A DNA stretch of 64,000 nt from Limnephilus marmoratus. Its lineage: Eukaryota; Arthropoda; Insecta; Trichoptera; Limnephilidae. The notes under the pieces were generated by a model. That model did no database searches, had not been told where the DNA came from, and saw only the letters and a program-made list of their open reading frames with translations. Numbering within the stretch: the first letter of the stretch is position 1; every line of letters begins with the position of its first letter. Location of the stretch: assembly GCA_917880885.1 (NCBI GenBank), contig OU862934.1, forward strand, positions 31,852,734 through 31,916,733, in the 5' to 3' direction. The position numbers were made by a program, and so were the translations under genes. Shown here in pieces: positions 1-10,990 of this stretch.

Positions 1-160
1 TACCGCCGCGTAATGTGGTTCGCTACGTTTGGTGTCTTAGAAGGGGTGCCTAGATTCATGAAGTGACTTTCGTCTAGGTCCTGGACGCGGATGACTTGGA
101 CACACTAAACCCCAGCTTCTTACCCATCTTTGATACCCTTTTCCATCCCAGAACTTCTAA
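1..160 (+). repeat. R-A SINE-like repeat, partial copy cut by the window edge
   Basis: Matches the middle of the R-A copy at 7681-8018: the segments GGTTCGCTACGTTTGGTG and GGATGACTTGGACACACT are recognisable. It stops at about 160, where LINE ORF1 sequence begins, so it lacks the R-A 3' tail. The left end lies outside the window. Confidence 0.7.
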
Positions 161-369
161 AATTTCCCCAATCGCATGTGAAATTTTAAACGCCATAAGT
201 AGCATGTCTGCAGCTGTGGCATCCAAAACTGCCAGCTTAGAAGGTGAACTGCGTGCATACAAAGATATTAGAGCCAATTCTTCCCAAAATAACTTTGATA
301 TTTGCGAGGCGATTTCGAAAATGAATGAGCCACAAGTGCGATCCAAAAATATTATTGTTTGCAATGTGC

Positions 370-1289
370 ATCCCAAGCCAAGGTGTGAGCTACCGTGCTC
401 AGGCTGAATGTCCTGGGGAACAGCGTCACGAACGGTGCCTCCGAGAAACAAGGTCGCATCTCGGAGTATTTAGACCTCACTCCAGCACTCAGGGCTCTGC
501 TGGAGTGGACCTTCTATTTCCCTGGTAACTCGTGGGACAAAAAAAATTGGACCATTCGAAAACTAGGGGCCTTTTGGGAACCTAGGAATGCTGAGGCCAC
601 CTCTGTGGATTTCCTTCCTGGGGCCGTAAGAGGAACCAAGAGGAGAAACCGTGGAGAGGTGAGCTGAGGCCACCTCCATGAACTCTTCCCTTGTGGGGCC
701 TTCGAGGAACCAAGGGGAAGGGCACCCTTCCAGCGCGGGGCCTTTGTGGAACCAAGGAGGAGTGAAGTGGAGAGATAATGTCCTCTTCCCATGTGGGGCC
801 TTCGAGGAACCATGTAGGAGTGAAGAGGAGAAATGAGGCCATCTTGGTGAACTCTTCCTCTGTGGGGCCTTAGAGGAACCAAGGAGGAGAGATGAAGTTC
901 TCTTCCCTCCTGGGGCCCTCGGGGAACCAAGGTGGAGTGGACTCTTCCCTTGTGGGGCCTTTAGGAAACCAAGGGGAGGTGGACTCTCCGTCGTGGAGCC
1001 TTCGGGGAATTAAGGAGTGGAGAGGAGAGATGAGCCCTCTTCCGTCGTGGGGCCTTCAGGGAACCAAGGAGGAGTGAAGAGGGGAAATGAGACCTGGGAA
1101 GACACATTGTCGGACCAGAAGATATAGCTTCATTTCGAATGACAATCCTGGTGAACTTTATAAAAGGGACTGGGTTACTGTCAAAGGAATGAGGTAAAAT
1201 GGGAGATAGTACAATGGGTCTATGGCCTAAGTGCTCTCGGGAACTATATATATGTAAACCGTCTCCGATTATTTAAAAAAAAAAAAAAA
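370..1289 (+). mobile_element. Poly-A retroposon with internal minisatellite, inserted in LINE-A ORF1
   Basis: The insertion is bounded by the direct repeat AATGTGC (363-369 and 1290-1296) and ends in a run of A at about 1275-1290, the signature of LINE-mediated retroposition. Removing it joins the two ORF1 blocks in register. The body starts with about 280 bp of non-repetitive sequence, then a minisatellite, then about 200 bp of unique sequence. I do not recognise the family and see no tRNA-like boxes. Confidence 0.75.
650..1085 (+). repeat. Degenerate minisatellite, about nine units
   Basis: Repeating core is roughly GTGGGGCCTTCGAGGAACCA followed by AGGAGGAGTGAAGAGGAGA. Unit spacing varies from about 45 to 70 bp. 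It lies inside the retroposon at 370-1289. Reading frames through it give proline/arginine-rich nonsense, not a protein. Confidence 0.85.
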
Positions 1290-1736
1290 AATGTGCCTGA
1301 GAGTATTAAGAAAACAGAAGCAGGCAGGATCTTGGACGACCAGGCAAGTGTCACCAGTATAATCAGTGAAATCGACAAATCAGCAAATGAAAATATTTCA
1401 AAAATTTAGAGAATTGGTAGATTATCAAATAGCAAACCTAGACCCATAAAAATCGAACTAGAAAATTCCATACAATCGAGAAATGTTCTAAGCAAACGAG
1501 GTCTTCTCAAGAACAATATTAGAATTTATCCCGACTCAACTCCGGCGCAGCAAAAATTTCTAAAAGATTTGAGGGTTCAACTAGAGAAGCGAAAAGAAAA
1601 TGGTGAAGATGTCACCATAAAATACATAAACTCCACGCCCAGAATTGTCCCAAATTTGCCAAGAAACTAGGAAGTTACATAAATATACAAGCAATTCCAA
1701 CTAACAATCGAACCAGAACTTTAAAAATCTATTACA

Positions 1737-4547
1737 AACATCCGCGGGCTACGATCGAAACTCGATGACCTACGAGCAGTTCTACCTTCTCATCATCATG
1801 ACATCATTATACTTACGGAAACCTGGCTAAACTCTGATATCAAATCGACTGAACTCGGTCTTACAAGCTACAAAATATTTCGCTGCGACAGAAATGTCAG
1901 ATCAAGTTCCAAGTCAAGAGGTGGAGGAGTTTTGATTGCTATAAAACAGAAGATGTCATCTAGAAAATTAACCACGAAACACAATAACATCGAACATCTT
2001 TTTGTGCAAGTAACGACTCCTCTCGAGAAAATTATATTTGGAACGGCCTATCTACCACCACTTTCTGACCCTCAAACATATAGAAACCACTGTGAAGACA
2101 TCGAAACAATTTCATCAAAATATTCTCACTCGAAAATTGTTATCCTTGCAGATTATAACTTACCAAACCTAACATGGAAAGCAAAAAACTGTGGTCTCAT
2201 CACAAACGAAAGTAAAAACGATCGTGCACGTGAAGTTTTGGACATGGTGAACTTTCTAAACTTTCACCAACATAATTTTATTTATAACAGTAACAATCGC
2301 TTATTAGACTTAGCTTTATCAAACTATCCTAAAATATCTGTACTTTCAAATGATCCACTCCTACAAATAGATAATCACCATCCTCCCCTATACATTAAAT
2401 TAAATATTACATGCGATAATGAAAGAATACCTGTACAAAGAGTCCTAAACTTTAAACGAGCCGACTTCGACTCAATTAACAGCCATCTCTCAAATATAGA
2501 CTGGTCGTTTTTATCTGATAAAAACATTGATGAATCTTTAGACCAACTTTATTTATACTTTTCTAATATTATTGAATCCTATGTACCTTTTTATACACCG
2601 AGAAGCTATACCTAGCCGGTTTGGTTCTCATCAGAGCTTACTTCCTCTTTTCAGCAAAAGAAGAGTCAACACAAAAAATTCAAACAAAGCAAATCCATAA
2701 GTGATTATAAAATCTTTGGCGAAATCAGGAAAAAATGTAAAGATCTTTCCAAACAATGTTACAAAATGTATATAACCTCTATCGAGGACACTGTCTTTAA
2801 ATCCAAAAATCTTTAGAAATTTCTTTAAAAACTAAACAATGAAAACACAGACTACCCGCCAATAATGCAAATGAATGAAACCAGTGCAAACAATACACAG
2901 GACATTGTAAACCTTTTTTCAGACTTCTTCAAAAATGTATATGATGAAGAAACCCCAGATGATAAAATACCTGAATACGAATTTAGCAAGACTACAAACT
3001 TAACAAATTGCCATATCACGCAAAAATGTTGCGAACAGAAATTACTTTCCTTAGACACTGACAAATCCGCTGGTCCAGAAAACATTCCACCAATATTCCT
3101 CAAAAAATGCTCTACTATATTATTTAAACCACTCACATTATTATTCAACCGTCTCTTGTCCCTTGGACACTTTCCAGACCGCTGGAAATCTAGCTTCATT
3201 ACACCTATCTACAAAAAAGGAGACGACACTAATATAGCCAATTATCGCCCCATTTGTATACAGTCAGTACTACCTAAGCTTTTTGAATCACTGGTCCTTG
3301 ATGAAATCTATCCCATATTAATAAAATTAATTGACCAAAAACAGCACGGTTTTATCAAAAGTAGATCTACCGCAACTAACTTAACAATATTTCAAAACTT
3401 CATAATACAATCTTTTGCAGAAAATAAACAAGTCGACTGCATATATACAGACTTTTCGAAGGCATTTGACAAAGTATCCCATAAACTACTAATCCAACAA
3501 CTATTTGCTCTAGAAATAAGGGATAACATGCTAAAATGGTTTACTAGCTAATTATTAAATCGTAAACTGTTCGTCAAAATAAAATCTTGGATCTCGAAAG
3601 CTTTCTGGGCTACTAGTGGCCTACCGCAGGGTAGTCACCTTGGCCCGGTTTTGTTCCCCATTTTCATCAATGATATAACCAATTGCTTCAATGATGTCGA
3701 GGTATTGCTCATTGCTGATGACATCAAGCTATACAAGAAAATAACAGATATAAATCATATACTACAGTCAAATATTAGTAAGTTTAAAGATTGGTGCGTT
3801 CAAAATAATTTATTTTTAAATGTAGAAAAGTGTAAAACCTTGACTTTCTTTAGAAATAAAAATCCTGTTTTATTTGAATATTCCATCAATAACACAGCTT
3901 TAGAAAGATTCATGAAAATGAGAGATCTTGGAATTATTTTGGATGAAAAACTAAGTTTCGCAAATCATATCCACCAAATTATGAACAAAGGTATGAAAAC
4001 ACTAGGCTTCGTATTAAGAACAACTAAAAACTTCAGTTCCATAGAAGCCATTAAACTATTATATGTATCTCTAGTTAGAAGCCAAATTGAATATAACTCG
4101 GTAGTTTGGTCTCCATTTTACAAAATTCACGTTAATAATATTGAGCGAATACAAAAAAAATTTCTGCGTTTTATAAATTTTAAATTAAGTATCCCACTAG
4201 AAGACTTAAAATATAATCTATTACTAAATATTCTAAAAATACATACGCTAGAAGACAGACGTAAAAAAAACGACTTAACATTTTTATTCAAAATACTTAA
4301 CTCTAAATTCAACTGTTGCGAACTCCTACAACTCATAAACTTACGAATACCGACAGTAACCACGCGACCAAATACATTATTCTACTGCAGCATTCACAAG
4401 CGTAACTACATTGCCCACTCTCCTATACAACGATTTCACACTAGGGGGAATCAGTACTTAGGTGATGCCGACATATTTAACATCAACTTGGCGAATTTTG
4501 TGGATGTTGTAAAAAACATATTACTAAACATATGTGTATTTTTGTAA
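1737..4547 (+). pseudogene. LINE-A ORF2, endonuclease-reverse transcriptase with nonsense mutations
   Basis: One frame carries the whole protein without frameshifts. Endonuclease: NIRGLRSKLDDLR at the start, LTETWL, RGGGVLIA, LADYNLPN and DNHHPPLYI. RT: TDFSKAFDKV (motif A), SGLPQGSHLGPVLF (motif B) and LLIADDIKLY (motif C, first residue F replaced by I). The C-terminal domain ends near 4547. In-frame stops lie at 2613-2615, 2814-2816, 2826-2828 and 3549-3551. The second and third fall on W and K codons of the paralogue at 56114. Because only stops have accumulated, this copy is moderately old. Confidence 0.9.
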
Positions 4548-4691
4548 ACTTATCAAATCGCTGTATTTTTTTTTTATTTTTGTGACTTGTGTGCATTTTT
4601 TATCTAATTTTATTTTTGTTATTTCATTATCTATTGAAAAATCATCTGTCATCATTGTACTACCAAACATGTAAAAGCCCTCTGGGCGTTG

Positions 4692-4722
<31 letters not shown>

Positions 4723-4754
4723 ATTTTGTACACTAATTTACAGTTTATCATATA

Positions 4755-4950
4755 ACAAGTGAGTTCCCGGCATGCGTTGCAATGCCACTTAATAAAGAAA
4801 TAATGATTTATTCCTGCGTGTCCTTTCCCGTTTCTCCCGTTCCCGTTTCTCCCGTTCCCGTTTCACCCCTCCTTCCCCTCCCGGATCCTCTTACCCTCAT
4901 GCGTTCCCCTCTACCTTCCCATGTTCCATATATTCAGTCCAGGTACATGA
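4755..4950 (+). repeat. R-B repeat with pyrimidine-rich core
   Basis: Begins with a GGCATGCGTTGCAATGCCA-type head, then AATAAAGAAAT and TGCGTGTCCTTTCCC, followed by C/T-rich sequence including tandem TTTCTCCCGTTCCCG. Other copies lie at about 10470, 22600, 24500, 26790, 27160 and 44690. The reading frames here are low-complexity. Confidence 0.7.
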
Positions 4951-5439
4951 CCTATTGGTTTTTTATTGGTACATCTTTTTATTTTGTGTCTGAATTTATT
5001 AATTTTTTCCCCATTTTTGGTGTCAAGAGAAAGATTGTTGAATGCTTTTGTTGTATCGCATTTATGGTGTCTGTTTCCAAAGCTTGTATTTACCGTCGGA
5101 GTTTTTTATGTTTTCTTTATAAGCCTATTTAACTGGTCTGTTAGTGATCGTTTGTGTTTGTTGAAATTTGTTTTTTGTTCAAAAATTAAGTTTAGTAACG
5201 TATAATTGGCGTATATCTGAATCATCAAACCCTTTGAATATTTGGTCTGTATCAGTCAGTCTATAAAAAAAACATTGTTTTTTTTAATACGATTTTAACC
5301 CTCATGTTTAAAGAAACCGTATGAAAGACAAGGTCAGAATCGTTTGCGCCAATATCATTCTAGGACCTAGGTACTATTTGATTATTGTGGCATCTCTGAA
5401 TTATTTTAAAAGAATTTTCTATGAAATTTGAGGTCATTT
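4951..5439. other. No recognisable feature
   Basis: T-rich, AT-rich sequence. Short open frames of 80-115 codons occur but show no domain, no conserved composition and no splice-site logic. Confidence 0.5.
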
Positions 5440-6230
5440 TTTTTTAAATACCATCCAACTTTCAAAATTGCACAGAAATGGTACAAAATTGCACAGAAAT
5501 GCAAATACTTAAGAGCGTTTAACCAGCCAGCGAACGAAAATCCACATTTCGTCGAAAGTTGTTCTTACGATCGTGCAGGGCGGCTACAATGAGAAAGATT
5601 AATTATTCTCCGTACCAGCTTTTTAAATTATAACTCAATATCGAATTTATTTCAATCCAAATTAGCTTTAATTTATACCTTCATCCAAAAATTCTGAAAG
5701 GCGTGATGATAAAACTATTAAAATAATGTCCTTTTTGTAATTATTTTTTGATTATAAGTATTTATCATTTTTCAATAATGTCTAAATTTAATAAGAATGT
5801 TAAAAAAATCTGAAATATATTAGTTTGTAAGTGCGCAAATAAATACACAAATGGACCAATTTTCGTCAAGAATCACATGTACGTACATATTTTTTAATGA
5901 TTTTATTTAAACTAAAATTAAAATTCTAAAACATGCGTTTGCTAGATAATTTATTGATTATATTATTAGATGATTATATTATTAGAAATGGGTGTGGTAT
6001 AATACAAAATCTTTTTTGAAAATTTAACAAATCTGTTAACGACCTATGGAATAACCTTATTATACTAAAATTTTTAAAAAATTCTCAAAATTTAATACAT
6101 GCGAATGCTAGATAAAAGAACAATCTTTCGAAATCCATTTATAATTTTTTGTGGAAAAGAGTCAATACGTCTAAAATTTGATTTGAAAATGACATATTTC
6201 TGGTTTTCTCTGGTTATGCCCTCTTTTTCT
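5440..6230 (+). repeat. R-C dispersed repeat, uninterrupted copy
   Basis: Matches, in inverted orientation, the blocks 40510-40633 and 42107-42690. Shared landmarks include TTAACCAGCCAGCG, GTTCTTACGATCGT, CTGAAAGGCGTGATGA, AACGACCTATGG and CAATCTTTCGAAAT. This copy lacks the 1473-bp element that splits the other, so it is an empty-site reference (around 6095-6115). No coding sequence was recognised. Confidence 0.75.
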
Positions 6231-6929
6231 ATGCAATTTCTATATTATGATGAGTAGATTAGTATGTTGCTCCTCTACAGGAAATTATAAGCCAGTAATA
6301 AATATCACTCATTTAGTGATAATAATAAGCCATCTCCGGTACACATACAAAAAACAGGTTCTATATAATAATATATAATATATATAATAATAGTTTCTAA
6401 GCCAATACAACTAAATAAGTCACAAATGAGGAAAACCGAAGAAATAACTCATTCCTGGAATTGATACTTTACTTCATTTTTCCATTGTGTAAATGTTAGC
6501 AGATCATATAAACTGCTGGGCTTTGTCGGACATGTTATATATAACTGCTTATTCTGTTAGAGAATCATTGAATGCTTCTATAATATAGAAAAATAACTTT
6601 TTCATCTTCAAAAATGTTCTACAAATCTCAGTCAAAATGATTTTATATTCAGAGCATGCAGTATATTTGATAAGAATTTTAATGATATAGACATATTCTC
6701 GTTTAATTTAAGATCCTTAAAAAATGTCATAGCTAACCTTAAATAATTTTAAATTATTATTAATTTTGCAAGTTATCATGTCATTGCTGTGAATCCTTTC
6801 CAGTTATTTACTTGTCATTCGATTTAGTATAATATTGTGTTCACTTTGAGTTGTAGGTAAATATTATTATTATTGCTGTTGTGTTGTGAGAATAAATTTC
6901 TGAATTCTTTAGGTTTTGAAATTTATTAA
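6231..6929. other. AT-rich spacer, nothing recognised
   Basis: Contains a short AT microsatellite (about 6362-6394) and no reading frame or repeat I can match elsewhere in the window. Confidence 0.5.
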
Positions 6930-7115
6930 CCCTTAATTACTCGCATGGGGTCAAAGCATTTTCGGATTAAAAAATGAAGCACTTGTGCGCGGCCCGATTC
7001 CCCCCGCGCCCTCGCTAGCTTCATAATGTGCGTCTAAGTTTGTATTTTAGTAGCAACCAAGTCACGGGAGTGGAAGGGCGCGGCTTGAGCGGTGACCCCG
7101 TTCGAGTAATTACGT
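6930..7115. mobile_element. Possible short inverted-repeat element
   Basis: AATTACTCGCATGGGGTCA near the left and TGACCCCGTTCGAGTAATT near the right form an imperfect 19-bp inverted pair, with TTAACCC just outside the left end. The motif CCCATGCGAG recurs at about 8210-8225. A piggyBac-like MITE is one reading, but the right TTAA is not clear. Confidence 0.35.
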
Positions 7116-7141
7116 TACTTTTTTTTTTTTTTTTTTACAGT

Positions 7142-7345
7142 GAATACCGCACAAGAATCTCAACTGCTCCCGTCTGGAGCCAGTGAGACATAGACATCCC
7201 CAATTGGGGTATGTTGTGAGGCTAAGGGTAGTGGGGAGGAAGGTGGGAAAGTACCTGGCTATTCAGATCTGGTCACTAAACACGGCTAAAGCCATTTTCA
7301 AGCAACGTTTCAATTCTGAATGGTGGTCTTACACCAGGGCGATAC
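7142..7345 (+). repeat. R-D dispersed repeat
   Basis: Begins ACAAGAATCTCAACTGCTCC and contains TCTGGAGCCAGTGAG, GGTATGTTGTGAGGCT and CCTGGCTATTCAGATCT. Two more copies lie at 41036-41190 and 41298-41485. It is preceded by a T-run at 7117-7135. Confidence 0.75.
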
Positions 7346-7359
7346 TAATAGTATCTTCC

Positions 7360-7526
7360 ACTCTGGAACATGCCGCAAATATACTATATATTATTTTAAA
7401 TAAATTAATTGTGAAATAACACAAATTAATCAAATAAAATTTATTTGCGCATGCCGGGTTCGAACCCGCGACCTCCGGAATGTGAGTCAAGAGTCTTAGC
7501 CACTGGACTACGGAGGTCGTCGAGGA
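7360..7526 (-). mobile_element. tRNA-derived SINE
   Basis: On the - strand a tRNA-like head carries an A-box-like TAGTCCAGTGGCTAAG and a perfect B-box core GGTTCGAACCC, followed by an AT-rich tail. The acceptor arms do not pair, so it is not a tRNA gene. Confidence 0.65.
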
Positions 7527-7680
7527 GGTTACTTTACAAAGTACCAACAGAATGCAAGAAATGTACAAGATTTGTGTGCAATGATCACTCTGAAATATAC
7601 TGTCAACAGTGTAACAAGAGTGATTCGGATAGTTCCCAAAATACGAGTATTAACTATGATCTCAGTATACCTATAAGTTT

Positions 7681-8018
7681 GGGAGGCGGGAATGGGTACC
7701 GCCGCCCCGGGAACCTTTATTGGATAACCAACACCTCTGCTATAGGTCACCCCAAGTGGTTCGCTACGTTTGGTGATTTAGCAGGGGTGCCCGGGTTCAT
7801 GGGGTAAGGTTTGTCTAGGTCTTGGAGGCGGATGACTAGGACATACTGAACCCTAGATTCCTACCCACCCCTTAAACCCTTTTCCTTCCCAGAACTCTCC
7901 TCTCCTTCCCTTCCTTAAAAAAACCCTCCACACAGCATCCCCAAAGATGACATAGGCCCCGAGGGAAATTATTTTCCTCAGGGCCTCCTGTGTGGAGCTC
8001 ATGTAAAAAAAAAAAAAT
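7681..8018 (+). mobile_element. R-A SINE-like element, complete copy with A-tail
   Basis: Runs from GGGAGGCGGGAATGGGTACC to a poly-A tail at about 8005-8018. The last 120 bp (CCTCCACACAGCATC, GATGACATAGGCCC, TCAGGGCCTCCTGTGTGGAG) match the 3' end of the LINE-B copies at 11890-12660 (-), 15640-16265 (-) and 25605-26290 (+). The 5' part is unrelated to the LINE. This is the structure of a nonautonomous retroposon that borrows a LINE tail. No clear Pol III boxes were seen. Confidence 0.75.
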
Positions 8019-9340
8019 TACCTAAGTACAAATTGTTAATTATTGATAATTATTTTAGTTCAACTTGTTTTTGTGTAATTAGTTAGTAATTCATGTTATA
8101 ACTTATAGATATTACAGAATAAACAAAGCACTTTAATGATAGAATAGTTTCATTTACTTATATAATTCAATATATATTAAAAACTACTCATACTATTTGG
8201 GGTCATCTGTGACCCCATGCGAGCAGTTATGTAATGTTCTTTGTGCGAGTAACAGATTATTAGTTTACATTTGTGTTCTTACATATTCTTTGTTCTTTAT
8301 CATTTTCAATGTTGTATTTTTATATATTTGTTAGCCTACGGATACAGGACCCTTAGCTTTTTTATTATAATTTTAAGTTATGTGAACATCTCTCGGATTT
8401 TATGTGTATTATGAATTTTATTGTTATAAATGTAAATAATCTGTTGATTTTCTTAAATAAATAAAATAAAATAAAAATATTGTTGACCGTTATCTCATAT
8501 TTTAAGGATTCATAAAAAGATTCATAAAAAAAAAAAAGAGTTTATAAAAAATCTTTATTTATAAATGCATGAATTCTACGTATTATTTACTCAAAAACTG
8601 GCGTACGCAGTACCTACTAAGAGAATATTAAATATTACGGTACCTATATTTTGTGCTTGGCCGAATTAATTAATAATCATAGAAATAAATTTAATTTGAA
8701 CGTGTATTTTTTAATATGTAAACGTATGATTAATTTTTTGAAAGAAAAAATATTTCAATAATTTCGCTTTGCGTAATCTCAATAACAAATAATAGAGTTT
8801 AGAAGAGACGCTAGACATCTCTTGTTAAAAAGTGAAACTGCTAAGTCATATTTCTGATTAATCGAAATATAAAGCTCGCGGAAACTTTTAAAATAATTAC
8901 AATATTTTTTTAAAAATATTTCTTAAGGCTGTGCAACCGGGCTCGAAAAGAAGAAGATGGAGAGATACGAGCGCTAACATTTACAGCTACAAAATCGATG
9001 CGAAAATTGCGAAAATGTTTAATAAAACACGATTCGTTTAAAATAGAGCAAAAATCTTGCGGGCATTATCTTAAACAGCATTTAAAGAAACACTGTGAAT
9101 TTTTTCATACTTATAACTTGTAAAATAACTGAAACAAACGTGTTTATAATAATTTTTGGAGCATACTTTGCGATTTTTTTCTATCGAGGGAATTTTATAT
9201 AATTTGCGTTTCGGCGCGGGCATATTCTAGATATTATCTTCAAGAATAACATATATTTTTTACGAGCTTTAAAATTTACCGTGTTTAAGGGAAATATGTA
9301 ATAAATCGGTAGAAATCCGTGTGCGGGCCCTCAATTCGCC
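8019..9340. other. AT-rich spacer
   Basis: No gene seen. An A-rich tail near 8455-8480 (TAAATAAATAAAATAAAATA) could be the end of an old LINE. The remainder shows no match elsewhere in the window. Confidence 0.45.
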
Positions 9341-9349
9341 AGCCATTTT

Positions 9350-9455
9350 GGCCAGTGAACGTTCGAGGGCATTTGCAAATCGGCCAAAATGTGGCCAAAA
9401 ACGCTCGAGGACATTTTTTAAATCGGCCGAAATTATGGTCAAAAACGCTCCATTA
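9350..9455. repeat. Short tandem repeat, about three units of 45-50 bp
   Basis: Units share a CGCTCGAGGACATTT-like segment followed by AATCGGCC and AAAATGTGGCCAAAAACG. Copies are diverged. Confidence 0.6.
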
Positions 9456-9639
9456 TCTAAATGATAATTTTAATCATCTCAAATTGGTTGAGCAATTATA
9501 TTTTAAGTATCACAAGCATTGTTTGCGACAGACCTTAAATTAAATGACAGGTTATTCCAAGAATGTTTCTCCAGTGAGTCAAAAGACAAGAGAATTAATG
9601 TATCAATTAAAAGAATTATGCGTATTTGTAAAATTAGAA

Positions 9640-9775
9640 TTATGCGTATTAATGGCTCGCCATAATTTACAATTTAAACACAAATTTGTTATAGACAACT
9701 TTAGTTTTAAAAGATTCTAAAACTAACGTTGTCAGTAACAAATTTATGTGTTTTTATTGTATAAGAATTATGCAT
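9640..9775. repeat. Palindromic element (MITE-like hairpin)
   Basis: The left arm CAAATTTGTTATAGACAACT continues with TTAGTTTTA. The right arm TAAAACTAACGTTGTC continues with AGTAACAAATTTATG. The spacer is about 8 bp. Outer segments AATTATGCGTA and AATTATGCATAA lie on the two sides. Confidence 0.6.
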
Positions 9776-9907
9776 AATATAAATTAAAAACAGGTTCGAG
9801 TTTAAATAAAATTAAAAACGTTCTAAAAATAATTCTTGAATTCCGTATGATTAACATTAAATCGAAAAATATTGACATTTCCTGCACACAGTACAGCTTC
9901 TTAGACC

Positions 9908-9915
9908 TATATAAG
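9908..9915 (+). promoter_or_regulatory. TATA box of Kazal gene A
   Basis: TATATAAG lies 65-77 bp upstream of the possible start codons. The downstream 5' UTR resembles that of units D and E but is more diverged. Confidence 0.55.
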
Positions 9916-9984
9916 TCTGGTTTTCCGCCACAATATCTTCAGATAGAAAAAGTCTTTTGTAACCCAAGAAAAATCAAGATCATC

Positions 9985-10003
9985 ATGAATTTTGCAGCAA
10001 TTG
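9985..10003 (+). CDS. Kazal inhibitor gene A, exon 1 (signal peptide start)
   Basis: Exon 1 aligns with the exons at 35730-35760 and 62256-62286. The ancestral start codon position (9973-9975) reads ATC instead of ATG, but a Met codon at 9985 replaces the usual Val/Met codon five, giving MNFAAI plus one base before a GTAAGC donor at 10004. Joined at phase 1 to 12710-12889 it still yields a 23-residue signal peptide. It could be functional from the new start or be a pseudogene. The sequence shows only that the splice donor and frame are intact. Confidence 0.65.
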
Positions 10004-10469
10004 GTAAGCAAATTTTGCTTTATTTTTTTATCATTTTCTTTAATTCTGCTTAAAACCCAAATTCTGGTCTTTCAAGATTTTGCCTACGGGTTAATTTAAA
10101 ACATCTGTCAGATTCACGATTTTAAAATATTCCCGTTGGACACTAATTTCCAAATAAGTTCATTGTTTTTTGACATTATCCCAAAATGAAATTCTGTTTT
10201 TGAAATCAGATGAAAGATATTTTCAGATTATAATTTTATAAATAAACAGATGCAATTAAAAATATTTATAATACTTTTTCACATACTTTTTTTATTAAAC
10301 TAAAAAATACCACTTTAGACGAAACTAAAAAAAACACAAATTACACAAACGTATTACAAACACTATTTTCGCATCAATTTTATCGTTTCATTAAAAAATA
10401 ATCAATTCAAAAACTTTGACAAATCTTTCGCAACATGACCGTCGATAACTTTTTGGAATATACAGGGTA
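10004..10469. other. Gene A intron 1, proximal part
   Basis: AT-rich, no feature except a short block near 10390-10435 that recurs at 33417-33470 (ATAATCAATTCAAAAACTTT and TGACAAATCTTTCGCA). Confidence 0.5.
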
Positions 10470-10955
10470 AAACGTAGCGAACCACTTGGGGTACCCGAAT
10501 AGTATTAGGGGAGTACCCACATCGCCTCCTTCATCTTCCCTACCCCACTCCAATCCCCCCCCCTCCTCCTCTCCCCCGGCCCCTCTCAACCTTCTCCCCC
10601 CCACCCCCTCCCCCACAAATCCACCTCACCCCTCACCCTCCCCCTCCACCATCCGCCCTACCCCATCCCCCCCTCCCTCCCTCCACCCTGCCCACACATC
10701 CTATCCCCCCCTCACCTCCCCTTCATACCCGCTATATTCATTTTTCAAACAGCTCGCGTGCCACCTATTGCAATTTTTGTATATAAATTTCATAACGCCA
10801 GAGCTCTAAGCTATAGCCTATAGCCTACTCTGATGTATGAGCTATATTATTGTTAAGTTTCATTAAAATCCATCCAGTAGTTTTCGCGTGAAAGAGTAAC
10901 AAACATACATCCATACAAACTTTCGCCTTTATAATATTAGTAGGAAGGATAGTAG
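10470..10955 (+). repeat. R-B repeat with C-rich core and long 3' segment
   Basis: Starts in an R-A-like fragment (CGTAGCGAACCACTTGGGG), then about 230 bp of C/T-rich sequence, then the shared 3' part: CAGCTCGCGTGCCACCTATT, ATCCATCCAGTAGTTTTCGC and ACAAACTTTCGCCTTTATAA, ending near TATTAGTAGGA. The proline/serine-rich open frame across it is a by-product of the C-rich DNA. Confidence 0.75.
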
Positions 10956-10990
10956 GATATACATTTTTGGGTATTTGAATAGGTGACCGC

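Larger units (their letters stand above)
155..1670 (+). pseudogene. LINE-A ORF1 remnant, interrupted by a retroposon
   Basis: Two blocks match the intact ORF1 of the LINE at 20257-21003. Block one (155-369) encodes a coiled-coil-like stretch (ASLEGELRAYKD) followed by the start of an RRM-like domain (SKNIIVCNV). Block two (1297-1670) resumes directly with PES, includes KPRPIKIEL and ends VTIKYINSTPRIV before a TAG at 1668-1670. The 920 bp between them is a separate insertion. Block two also has an in-frame TAG near 1410. ORF1 proteins of this kind bind LINE RNA. This copy is dead. Confidence 0.8.
155..4721 (+). mobile_element. LINE-A: decayed non-LTR retrotransposon (CR1/jockey-like), nearly full length
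   Basis: Carries an ORF1 remnant (155-1670, split by another insertion), an apurinic endonuclease plus reverse transcriptase ORF2 (1737-4547) and a 3' UTR ending in GTAAAAGCCCTCTGGGCG followed by a (TAAA)n tail at about 4693-4721. The same 3' ending occurs in the LINEs at 17158-21045 and 56114-58785, so these are three copies of related subfamilies. The 5' end abuts an R-A fragment and may be truncated. Clade assignment rests on layout and RT motifs and would need a tree. Confidence 0.85.

Noticed and set aside
514..930. 138-codon arginine/proline-rich - strand protein
   Set aside because: It is an open frame through a minisatellite inside a retroposon.
4524..4751. 75-codon - strand frame
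   Set aside because: It crosses the LINE-A 3' UTR and (TAAA)n tail; low complexity.
7443..7525. tRNA gene
   Set aside because: A and B boxes are present but the acceptor arms do not pair and an AT-rich tail follows, as in SINEs.
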